From an uncultured Gammaproteobacteria bacterium (GTDB lineage: Bacteria; Pseudomonadota; Gammaproteobacteria; Pseudomonadales; Pseudohongiellaceae), in assembly GCA_903889815.1 (NCBI GenBank), contig CAISYX010000096.1, positions 1-10,246 of the forward strand: 10,246 nt of DNA, given 5' to 3'. This document shows, in pieces, positions 1 to 5,500 of this stretch. A model generated the notes under the pieces. The model worked only from the letters and a program-made list of their open reading frames with translations, did not search any database and had not been told where the DNA came from. Each line of letters starts with the position of its first letter. The stretch's first letter is position 1. Both the position numbers and the translations under genes were made by a program.

Positions 1-2
1 AG

Positions 3-83
3 CAGAGGATTCAGGAGCTTGAAGCCAGGATCAGCAGGCTGGAGCGGGAGAAAGCGATATTAAAAAAGCTACCGCTCTCTTGA
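3..83 (+). CDS. IS3-family transposase OrfA, C-terminal end (partial)
   Basis: Only the last 26 codons of this frame are inside the window. They encode a charged, leucine-spaced helix (EARISRLEREKAILKK) like the C-terminal coiled coil of IS3-family OrfA proteins, which bind the terminal repeats and multimerise. The frame ends LPLS-stop at 81-83. One base back, the frame reads KKATALLMSDELDHTR-stop (to 112), which looks much more like a normal OrfA tail. The switch coincides with a run of six A's at 62-67 followed by G. The simplest reading is that one A is missing compared with the parent element, or that this is a base-call error in a homopolymer. The start of the gene is not in the window. 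Confidence 0.7.
   Translation, partial: QRIQELEARISRLEREKAILKKLPLS
62..68 (+). other. A6G slippery heptamer (A AAA AAG) at the OrfA/OrfB junction
   Basis: The heptamer AAAAAAG is the classic programmed -1 frameshift signal of IS3-family elements. In the visible orfA frame the codons are AAA (63-65) and AAG (66-68), the right phase for -1 slippage. Slippage, however, leads to the short KKATALLMSDELDHTR tail that stops at 110-112 and not into orfB, which is in the third frame. Adding one A to the run restores both a normal OrfA tail in frame 0 and orfB in the -1 frame. Confidence 0.6.
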
Positions 84-120
84 TGTCGGACGAGCTCGAT
101 CATACGCGCTGATCGACCAG

Positions 121-966
121 TTGAGAGAGCAGGAATCGGTAGAGTTGATCTGCGAGGCCTTTGAGATTGCGCCGAGCAGTTACTACGAGCACAAAAAGAG
201 ACAACAGCAACCTGATGTTGCTCGGTTGTTGCTTCGCTCGAAGATTACCGAGCTTTTCAGACTTAGCCGCAATGCAGCGGGCAGCAGAAGTTTGATGGAG
301 ATGATGCGCGATCGCGGCTATCAGATTGGTCGCTACAAAGTCGCACGCTTGATGGACGAGGCCAAGCTGATCTGCCGGCAGCCAGGCCCCCACAAGTACA
401 AACTGGCTGACGCCGAGCGCGTTGACATGCCAAACCTGCTGGATCGTCAGTTTGATGTTACAGGGCCTGATCAGGTCTGGTGCGGGGATATCAGTTACAT
501 CTGGACAGGGCATCGATGGCACTATCTTGCAGTTGTTCTGGATCTACATCGAAGGCGTGTTGTGGGCTGGTCCTTTTCAGACAAAGCCGATGCACAACTG
601 GCTTTAAAAGCACTTGAAATGGCCTATGAGCAGCGCGGTCGTCCGCATGGGGTCATGTTCCACTCTGACCAAGGCAGCCAGTACGCCAGTCGCCTCCTCA
701 GGCAACGACTATGGCGTTACCGAATGATTCAAAGCATGAGCAGACGCGGTAATTGTTGGGACAATGCACCAACCGAGAGACTGTTCCGCAGTTTGAAAAC
801 TGAGTGGGTGCCGGCGCTCGGATACAGCAATGAAGCGCAGGCGAAACGGGATCTTGGGATATATCTGATGGACTATTACAACTGGGTCAGACCGCACGCG
901 TACAACAACGGCTTGCCACCTGCAAAGGCTGAGAAACTATCTAAAACCTTGTCCGGTTTTTGTTGA
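121..966 (+). CDS. IS3-family transposase OrfB (DDE integrase domain)
   Basis: OrfB supplies the catalytic domain of the IS3 transposase and is normally made as an OrfAB fusion by -1 frameshifting. Counting from the TTG at 121, an N-terminal HTH_21-like region (SSYYEHKKRQ, about residues 19-28) precedes an rve integrase core. The catalytic acidic residues are D123 (CGDISYI), D183 (HSDQGSQY) and E219 (APTERLF), spaced DD35E as expected. The C-terminal YYNWVRPHAYNNGLPP motif is typical. The open frame extends upstream to codon 64-66 without a good start or ribosome binding site, so 121 is only a nominal start. The stop codon lies inside the right terminal repeat. The orfB frame is intact, but in-frame fusion from the visible orfA frame would need a +1 or -2 shift. 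Confidence 0.92.
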   Translation: MREQESVELICEAFEIAPSSYYEHKKRQQQPDVARLLLRSKITELFRLSRNAAGSRSLMEMMRDRGYQIGRYKVARLMDEAKLICRQPGPHKYKLADAERVDMPNLLDRQFDVTGPDQVWCGDISYIWTGHRWHYLAVVLDLHRRRVVGWSFSDKADAQLALKALEMAYEQRGRPHGVMFHSDQGSQYASRLLRQRLWRYRMIQSMSRRGNCWDNAPTERLFRSLKTEWVPALGYSNEAQAKRDLGIYLMDYYNWVRPHAYNNGLPPAKAEKLSKTLSGFC

Positions 967-974
967 CCACTACA
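951..974 (-). repeat. Right terminal inverted repeat of the IS3-family element
   Basis: The outer tip on the minus strand begins TGTAGTGGTCAACAAAAACC and continues inward to CGGAC. It starts with TG and contains the orfB stop codon on the other strand (964-966). The partner repeat is outside the window, so the exact repeat length is inferred. A 3-bp target duplication, typical of IS3, would be CAC at 975-977. Confidence 0.7.
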
Positions 975-1247
975 CACCATGCCTTCCTTGCCGACCACGG
1001 AGATCTCTGCGGAAGCGCCGCTTTCCATGACATAGAGCAGCGACACGATGCAGTCGATGGGGAAAAAGACATTCTTCATGGTGTCGCCGGGTTCATACAG
1101 CACCTGTCCCAACTCCATGGGCACCAGGTGCAGGTGCGGGTAAATGCGCTCGGCAGTCTCAGGGTTCAAAAGCGAAAGCAGGACGTTCTGACTCGGTTGA
1201 GGAACGATGATCGATGTTTTGCCGCTGGTCGTGCAGGTACATTCCAT
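975..1247 (-). pseudogene. Crp/Fnr-family transcriptional regulator, N-terminal fragment cut by the IS
   Basis: The fragment encodes about 91 residues of a cyclic-nucleotide-binding-like sensor domain. It has the family pattern QNVLLSLL, GQVLYEPGDTMKNVFFP and IVSLLYVMESGASAEISVVG. These proteins normally run about 220-250 residues and end in a DNA-binding HTH, which is missing here. The ATG at 1245-1247 was chosen because GAAGAG lies about 7 bases upstream and it places QN near residue 19; in-frame ATGs at 1307 and 1364 would add 20 or 39 unfamiliar residues. Reading continues past the junction into the IS for 32 residues (CSGQQKPD...) to a stop at 876-878, giving a 123-residue chimera. The remaining 3' part should lie left of the IS. 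The ligand and target genes cannot be told. The fragment is downstream of ubiK on the same strand. Confidence 0.85.
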
Positions 1248-1298
1248 ATCCGTACTCTTCGATGTGCAGGGGTGACCGAAGTAACGTTGTGTGTGGAA

Positions 1299-1304
1299 AG
1301 TATA
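1299..1304 (-). promoter_or_regulatory. Possible -10 box for the broken Crp/Fnr-type gene
   Basis: On the minus strand TATACT occurs about 50 bases upstream of the chosen ATG at 1247, in the 119-base gap after ubiK. No convincing -35 box is found at 16-18 bases upstream. The gene may equally be read through from ubiK. Confidence 0.25.
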
Positions 1305-1366
1305 CATAGGGGGCGCGCTACACTGTGTTCGGTAGCACTCATAGTGAGCGCCTTGGTCGCCCATTG

Positions 1367-1624
1367 TTACGGCTTTACAGGTTTTTCCAGCAGTGCTTCC
1401 AGCCGTGCCATCTCCCCTTCCAGCGCTGCGAGCCGCTCTTCGGCACGGGCCAGGGCAGCGGCCTGCGCCTCGAACTCCTGGCGGGTCAGCAGGTCGAGCG
1501 ACGCAAAACCTTTCTGCAGGACGGCATTCACCGTCTTTTTCACTTCCTCACTGGCGGCACCAGCCTGGGGAAGCAGGCGGGCGATCTGCTGGGTCAAGTC
1601 TTCAAAAAATTGTGTGTTGATCAT
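1367..1624 (-). CDS. ubiK: Ubiquinone biosynthesis accessory factor UbiK (YqiC/BMFP family)
   Basis: UbiK is a small accessory protein that helps the soluble Ubi hydroxylase/methylase complex make ubiquinone, apparently with UbiJ; family members also fuse membranes in vitro. The product is 85 residues, the usual length. Residues 1-20 (MINTQFFEDLTQQIARLLPQ) match the amphipathic N-terminal helix, followed by a conserved SLDLLTRQEFEAQ stretch (42-54) and an alanine/leucine/glutamate-rich coiled coil (about 50-80). The ATG at 1622-1624 has AAAGG about 7 bases upstream. In several Pseudomonadales ubiK lies near glnK-amtB, as here, but divergently oriented. The next gene on this strand is the IS-broken regulator, 119 bases on. 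Confidence 0.92.
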   Translation of the reverse strand: MINTQFFEDLTQQIARLLPQAGAASEEVKKTVNAVLQKGFASLDLLTRQEFEAQAAALARAEERLAALEGEMARLEALLEKPVKP

Positions 1625-1661
1625 CAGTGGCCTTTGGTGCTGGTTGATTGCGACGCTCCGG

Positions 1662-1667
1662 ATTGTA
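1662..1667 (-). promoter_or_regulatory. Possible -10 box upstream of ubiK
   Basis: TACAAT on the minus strand lies 37 bases upstream of the ubiK ATG. The hexamer 17 bases further up (TGCACC) is a poor -35. This is a weak candidate, supported mainly by position. Confidence 0.3.
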
Positions 1668-1874
1668 GCGCAATGCCCGCGGAAGGTGCAGGGAGCTTGT
1701 AGCGAAACGCGTGGTGCACGATTCCATGCGTGCCAGGCTGAGCCAAAACGGTGCAGCAGGCAGTGCGGGCTTTTGGGAATCCTTGCAGGGCTTCCTTGAG
1801 CGGCGCCGTTGCCAAAAATTCAAGTCATTGTTTTGAAAAGTATATGTCACATTTTTCCCGCCGAATGTAGAAAT

Positions 1875-1890
1875 CGGCACGCATTATGCT
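1875..1890 (+). promoter_or_regulatory. Candidate sigma-54 (-24/-12) promoter of torF
   Basis: The sequence CGGCACGCATTATGCT has the invariant GG (1876-1877) and GC (1888-1889) separated by 10 bases. It matches six of seven bases in the TGGCACG -24 block, with a weaker -12 block (ATGCT against TTGCA). It shares GGCACGC-N3-ATGC with the stronger element before glnK. Transcription would start near 1900, giving a leader of about 100 bases. No full NtrC palindrome was found upstream. Confidence 0.5.
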
Positions 1891-2001
1891 TTGTCCAGCG
1901 TGTACAGCGTTGCGAGCGTCCACGAGAAACACAATACCTCGCACCGTTGCTGCTGACCTTCGAGGTAAAACACTTACTACAACGTCAAGGAGTTACTCTA
2001 A

Positions 2002-2685
2002 ATGAAGAAACTTACACAAGCATTGCTGGCCGCCGGATTCATGTCTGCAGCATTCGCTGCCAGTGCGCAGGAAGCGTCAATTGCTGGCAACGTGGCAATC
2101 AAGACTGACTACATCTACCGCGGTATCTCCCAGACCAGCGGCGGCTCCGCAATTCAAGGTGGTTTCGATTACGCAAGCGAATCAGGCTTCTACGTGGGTA
2201 CCTGGGCTTCCAGCATCACGTTTGACGACAGCATCGAACTGGATTACTACGGCGGCATCCGCGGCAGTTTCACTGAAGAAGTCGGTTACGACTTCGGTGC
2301 CCTGTACTACGATTACCCGGGCAACAGCAACGATGACTTCCTTGAAGTGTATGGCAAATTCACCTACGCAGGCTTCCTGGCAACCATCAACTATTCCGAC
2401 GACTTCTTCGCTGGCGTAGGCGACGCGATGTACTACACGCTGGACTACGGTGTGCCGCTCGGCAACGACATCACTCTGGGCCTGCATTACGGCCTGCAGA
2501 CATTCGATCAGGAAGTCTTCGGTGATGAAGACGCGTATTCCGATTACAACGTGTCTCTGACCATGCCCTTCGCTGGCGTGAACCTGTCGCTGATGTATAA
2601 CGACACGACCCTGAGCGAGGCAGATTGCGCTGGCTCTGAAGACTGCAGCACTGTTGTCGTCTTCGGCATCGCCAAAGCATTCTGA
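2002..2685 (+). CDS. TorF-family putative porin (TIGR02001-type outer-membrane protein)
   Basis: The 227-residue product is a predicted small outer-membrane beta-barrel. It has a signal peptide (about 1-22, MKK then a hydrophobic stretch, cleavage after ASA before QE) and the family opening AIKTDYIYRGISQTSGGSAIQGG. A series of aromatic, alternating strands follows (DYYGGIRGSF, ALYYDYPG, GLHYGLQ), and the chain ends in phenylalanine (AKAF) as barrel proteins do. An acidic tail loop (EADCAGSEDCS) holds two cysteines. The ATG at 2002 follows AAGGAG by 9 bases. Its transported substrate is not known. The gene is followed by its own terminator and lies upstream of glnK-amtB, which with the sigma-54-like promoter points to a nitrogen-related role; that is inference. 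Confidence 0.85.
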   Translation: MKKLTQALLAAGFMSAAFAASAQEASIAGNVAIKTDYIYRGISQTSGGSAIQGGFDYASESGFYVGTWASSITFDDSIELDYYGGIRGSFTEEVGYDFGALYYDYPGNSNDDFLEVYGKFTYAGFLATINYSDDFFAGVGDAMYYTLDYGVPLGNDITLGLHYGLQTFDQEVFGDEDAYSDYNVSLTMPFAGVNLSLMYNDTTLSEADCAGSEDCSTVVVFGIAKAF

Positions 2686-2740
2686 TGATGACGGATCATG
2701 ATCGCCCATCGCGAAAATGATCTGCTGATTGACTCTGAGA

Positions 2741-2775
2741 AAGGCCCACAAGCGTTGTGCTTGCGGGCCTTTTTT
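2741..2775 (+). terminator. Intrinsic terminator after torF
   Basis: A long hairpin is visible: AAGGCCC (2741-2747) pairs with GGGCCTT (2765-2771) and CAAGC (2749-2753) pairs with GCTTG (2759-2763), with one A/C mismatch and a 5-base loop. A T run (to 2775) follows. It separates torF from glnK-amtB transcription. Confidence 0.92.
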
Positions 2776-2814
2776 ATGCGCGCTGTGCAGGTACTGCTGC
2801 TCTCCCAAGCAATC

Positions 2815-2829
2815 GCACAGCATTGGTGC
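2815..2829. promoter_or_regulatory. Candidate NtrC binding site upstream of glnK
   Basis: GCACAGCATTGGTGC matches the GCAC-N7-GTGC layout of enterobacterial NtrC sites, including the TTGGTGC right half. Its centre is about 124 bases upstream of the GG of the glnK -24 element, a usual distance for a sigma-54 activator. Only one clear site was seen. Confidence 0.55.
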
Positions 2830-2944
2830 GGTTAATTTGTGAATGCTTCATATCAGTGCAATTTCGAGGCATGCGCTACTCACATCCAACCCATATTGTG
2901 CGCGGCACCACGTATCACACTGTAATGAAAGAGTTTTTCCTTTA

Positions 2945-2960
2945 TGGCACGCGCCATGCA
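2945..2960 (+). promoter_or_regulatory. Sigma-54 (-24/-12) promoter of glnK-amtB
   Basis: TGGCACGCGCCATGCA matches the TGGCACG-N4-TTGCA consensus at all but one base of the two blocks, with GG-N10-GC spacing (2946-2947, 2958-2959). It lies about 70 bases before the glnK ATG. glnK-amtB operons in proteobacteria are well known sigma-54/NtrC targets, which supports the call. Confidence 0.8.
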
Positions 2961-3028
2961 TCAAGTTGACTCAGGTGTATCTGCACTGAATCGGCGGAGC
3001 AGATATTGAAAAAGTAAGGAGCAAACAC

Positions 3029-3367
3029 ATGAAGTTAGTAACGGCAATTATCAAGCCTTTCAAATTGGACGATGCCCGTGAAGCACTCTCAGAAATCGGA
3101 GTGCAGGGTATCACCGTGACAGAAGTGAAGGGCTTTGGCAGACAGAAGGGACACACTGAACTTTATCGCGGCGCAGAGTATGTCGTGGACTTTCTGCCCA
3201 AAGTGAAGATCGAAGTAGCGATCGGCGACGACCTGCTTGATCAGACGCTGGAGGCCATCACCAAGGCGGCAAATACAGGAAAGATCGGCGACGGCAAGAT
3301 ATTCGTCACCGACCTGCTTCAGGTCATTCGCATCCGGACTGGTGAATCTGGCGAAGAAGCAGTGTAA
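3029..3367 (+). CDS. glnK: Nitrogen regulatory PII protein GlnK
   Basis: GlnK is a trimeric PII signal protein that reports nitrogen and energy state and plugs the AmtB channel when ammonium is plentiful. The 112-residue length is standard. The T-loop (about 37-55, GRQKGHTELYRGAEYVVDF) carries Tyr51, the uridylylation site. The B-loop (TGKIGDGKIFV, 83-93) provides nucleotide-binding residues including K85, G87, G89 and K90, and the C-loop has R101 and R103. The ATG has TAAGGAG (3015-3021) 7 bases upstream. It is separated from amtB by 64 bases and is expected to be co-transcribed with it. GlnB is closely similar; the pairing with amtB and the sigma-54 promoter favour GlnK. Confidence 0.95.
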   Translation: MKLVTAIIKPFKLDDAREALSEIGVQGITVTEVKGFGRQKGHTELYRGAEYVVDFLPKVKIEVAIGDDLLDQTLEAITKAANTGKIGDGKIFVTDLLQVIRIRTGESGEEAV

Positions 3368-3431
3368 GGCTACAACCACTACTTAAATCAATCAGGCGTC
3401 AAGAACTCGATACGGGTTCGGAGGTATCAAG

Positions 3432-4694
3432 GTGGAAGACCAAATTTATCAACTGCAGTACGCACTCGACACATTCTATTATCTGGTATGTGGCGCATTG
3501 GTCATGTGGATGGCCGCAGGCTTCGCCATGCTGGAATCCGGGCTGGTGCGTGCCAAGAACACCACGGAAATTCTGACCAAGAACATCGCTCTATACGCGG
3601 TAGCCTGCATCATGTACATGGTGTGCGGCTATGCAATCATGTACGGCGGCACCGTGTTCCTGACGGGCATTGACGGCGGCGACACATTGCTGGCTGACGC
3701 GCTGGCATCCAAGGCGGAAGAAGGCTTTGAAGGCGGCGCTGTGTACTCTGGCGCCTCAGACTTCTTCTATCAGGTGGTGTTCGTGGCAACCTGCATGTCG
3801 ATCGTGTCCGGTGCAGTGGCTGAGCGCATGAAGCTGTTCGCGTTCCTGCTGTTCGCAGTGGTCATGACTGGCGTGATCTATCCGATGGAAGGTTCCTGGA
3901 CCTGGGGTGGCAATGCGGTTTTTGGCATGTACACACTGGGCGACCTTGGCTTCTCTGACTTCGCAGGCTCAGGCATCGTTCACCTGGCAGGCGCTGCTGC
4001 AGCGCTGGCCGGCGTGATTCTGCTGGGTGCTCGCAAGGGCAAGTACGGCGCAGACGGCAGCGTGAAAGCGATTCCGGGTTGCAACCTGCCGATGGCAACA
4101 CTGGGCACGTTCATCCTCTGGATGGGCTGGTTCGGTTTCAACGGCGGTTCCGTCATGAAAGTGGCCGATGTGGCCAATGCCAACGCAGTCGCGATGGTGT
4201 TCCTGAACACCAACGCTGCAGCGGCAGGCGGTCTGGTTGCCGCACTACTGGTAGCGCGCGCGCTGTTCGGCAAGGCTGACCTCACCATGGCACTGAACGG
4301 TGCGCTGGCAGGTCTGGTTGCCATCACTGCAGAACCGTCCACTCCCACTGCTCTGCAAGCCACCATCTTCGGTGCGCTGGGTGGCGTACTGGTAGTGTTC
4401 AGCATCATCTTCATGGACAAAGTGAAGATCGACGATCCTGTCGGCGCGATCTCCGTACACGGTGCGTGTGGTCTGCTGGGCCTGCTGCTGGTACCGATCA
4501 CCAATGACGGCGTGTCCTTCTCCGGCCAGATCATCGGCGCTCTGACCATCTTCATCTGGGTGTTCGTCACCAGCATGATCGTGTGGTCAATCCTGAAAGC
4601 GGTGATGGGTATCCGCGTCAGCGAAGAAGAAGAAGCCATGGGCTGCGACGTGGCCGAGTGCGGGCTGGAAGCGTACCCGGAGTTCACCAAGTAA
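3432..4694 (+). CDS. amtB: Ammonium transporter AmtB
   Basis: AmtB is an inner-membrane trimeric channel for ammonium. The 420-residue protein has about 11 hydrophobic segments and the Amt signature around DFAGSGIVHLAGAAAALAG. The pore twin histidines are visible at H184 (GIVHLAG) and H343 (ISVHGACG). Other conserved blocks are FFYQVVFVATCMSIVSGAVAER, WFGFNGGS and NTNAAAAGG. It starts at a GTG (3432) with GGAGG (3420-3424) 7 bases upstream, and has no cleavable signal peptide of the E. coli type. The cytosolic tail (GIRVSEEEEAMGCDVAECGLEAYPEF) has the GlnK-contact region but with ECGLEAYPEF where many Amts have EHGExAY. It is second in the glnK operon and ends before a bidirectional terminator. 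Confidence 0.95.
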   Translation: MEDQIYQLQYALDTFYYLVCGALVMWMAAGFAMLESGLVRAKNTTEILTKNIALYAVACIMYMVCGYAIMYGGTVFLTGIDGGDTLLADALASKAEEGFEGGAVYSGASDFFYQVVFVATCMSIVSGAVAERMKLFAFLLFAVVMTGVIYPMEGSWTWGGNAVFGMYTLGDLGFSDFAGSGIVHLAGAAAALAGVILLGARKGKYGADGSVKAIPGCNLPMATLGTFILWMGWFGFNGGSVMKVADVANANAVAMVFLNTNAAAAGGLVAALLVARALFGKADLTMALNGALAGLVAITAEPSTPTALQATIFGALGGVLVVFSIIFMDKVKIDDPVGAISVHGACGLLGLLLVPITNDGVSFSGQIIGALTIFIWVFVTSMIVWSILKAVMGIRVSEEEEAMGCDVAECGLEAYPEFTK

Positions 4695-4713
4695 TATTCG
4701 CTGCAACTGTCTG

Positions 4714-4748
4714 AAAAAAAGAAAGCGCCCTGCGGGGCGCTTTTTTTT
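4714..4748. terminator. Bidirectional intrinsic terminator between amtB and rsmE
   Basis: The hairpin arms AAAGCGCCC (4722-4730) and GGGCGCTTT (4735-4743) close on a 4-base loop TGCG. A T run (4741-4748) follows on the plus strand, and an A run (4714-4720) gives U's on the minus strand, so it can end both the amtB transcript and the converging rsmE transcript. Confidence 0.92.
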
Positions 4749-4770
4749 GGGGCGCGGAAAGGGCGGGCAG

Positions 4771-5499
4771 TCAGCGCAGATCGCCCCACAGATACTGCGC
4801 CAGCGCGATGGCAATGACCGGTGCCGTCTCGGTACGCAGCACGCGTGGACCCAGGCGCACAGACTGAAAGCCCGCTGCACAGGCAATCTGGACTTCTGCA
4901 TCGGACAGGCCGCCCTCCGGACCGATCAGCAGCGTTACATCGGAAGGAGTGGTCGTGTAGCTCATGCCGGCTGCACCAAGATGATCGAGCACGAAGCGGG
5001 CGCCCTGATGTTCCCGGGCAAGCCACTCCTGCAGGGAGACAGGCGCCAGCACGTCGGGCACGGAGCAGCGACCGGACTGTTCACAGGCGCTGATGGCGAT
5101 GCGCTCCAGATGCTGCAGCCGATTGTCGACGCGCTCGCTCTTGATCTTCACTTCGCAGCGTTCGGTCAGTAGTGGGGTGATGCTGCTGACGCCCGCTTCG
5201 GTGGCTTTCTGCACCGCGTAATCCATGCGCTCACCGCGAGACAGGCCCAGCCCCAGGTGAATGCGCAGCAGCGGATCGGCCCGACCCTCTCGCATTTCCA
5301 GCAACTGCAGGGTGACTGTGCGCTTGTCGACCTGGGTCACTTCGGCGAGGTGTTCACCATCGCGTCCGTTGAACAGGGCGACCTGCTCACCGGGCCGCAT
5401 GCGCAGCACCTTGCCGATGTAATGGGCCACCTCGTCTTCCAGAACCACGGCCGCGCCGCTGTGCAGTGCCTGTGCCGTGTAGATCCGGGACAGGCGCAT
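4771..5499 (-). CDS. rsmE: 16S rRNA (uracil-1498-N3)-methyltransferase RsmE
   Basis: RsmE uses SAM to methylate U1498 of 16S rRNA in the assembled 30S subunit. The 242-residue length fits the family. An N-terminal PUA-like part (RIYTAQ..., HYIGKVLRMRPGEQVALFNGRDGEH) precedes a SPOUT trefoil-knot domain. Its motifs are GLGLSRGERMDYAVQKATEAG (84-104), EQSGR (140-144), LLIGPEGGLSDAEV (190-203) and LGPRVLRTETAP (216-227), the last two forming the knot and SAM pocket. The ATG at 5497-5499 is separated from the metF stop codon by one base, so translational coupling is likely. It is last in the SAM-cycle run and terminates at the hairpin shared with amtB. Confidence 0.95.
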   Translation of the reverse strand: MRLSRIYTAQALHSGAAVVLEDEVAHYIGKVLRMRPGEQVALFNGRDGEHLAEVTQVDKRTVTLQLLEMREGRADPLLRIHLGLGLSRGERMDYAVQKATEAGVSSITPLLTERCEVKIKSERVDNRLQHLERIAISACEQSGRCSVPDVLAPVSLQEWLAREHQGARFVLDHLGAAGMSYTTTPSDVTLLIGPEGGLSDAEVQIACAAGFQSVRLGPRVLRTETAPVIAIALAQYLWGDLR

Positions 5500-5500
5500 T

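Larger units (their letters stand above)
1..974 (+). mobile_element. IS3-family insertion sequence, right-hand part (left end outside window)
   Basis: The segment holds the last codons of an orfA, a full orfB with a DDE integrase core, and a right terminal repeat. The element ends at about 974: on the minus strand the end reads TGTAGTGGTCAACAAAAACC, beginning with the TG usual for IS3-family ends. From 975 outward the minus strand reads as an uninterrupted Crp/Fnr-type regulator, which fixes the junction to within a few bases. The left end, the other terminal repeat and the target duplication lie outside the window. The family call is firm; the subgroup is not resolved. Confidence 0.9.
1625..2001. 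other. Divergent intergenic region between ubiK and torF
   Basis: No gene was found in these 377 bases. The ORFs that cross it have no family resemblance and no ribosome binding site. It contains the weak ubiK -10 candidate, an AT-rich stretch (about 1820-1858), and a sigma-54-like element before torF. NtrC-like half-sites (TTGGTGC at 1634-1640, TGGTGCA at 1712-1718) are present but none has a good partner half. Confidence 0.6.
2686..3028. other. Intergenic region between torF and glnK
   Basis: These 343 bases contain no gene. In order they hold the torF terminator, an NtrC-like palindrome, an AT-leaning spacer (2830-2940) where a DNA-bending protein could act although no clear IHF site was recognised, the sigma-54 element, and the glnK ribosome binding site. 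Confidence 0.7.

Noticed and set aside
960..1799. Plus-strand open frame of 279 codons from the IS end through ubiK
   Set aside because: It runs antisense to the regulator fragment and ubiK, and its sequence is low-complexity serine/alanine/arginine-rich with no family match.
1625..1874. NtrC enhancer upstream of torF
   Set aside because: TTGGTGC and TGGTGCA half-sites occur, but none has a partner half at the correct spacing, so no site is called.
3980..5026. Minus-strand open frame of 348 codons opposite amtB
   Set aside because: It spans amtB antisense, the shared terminator and part of rsmE; the amtB and rsmE frames are clearly the real ones.
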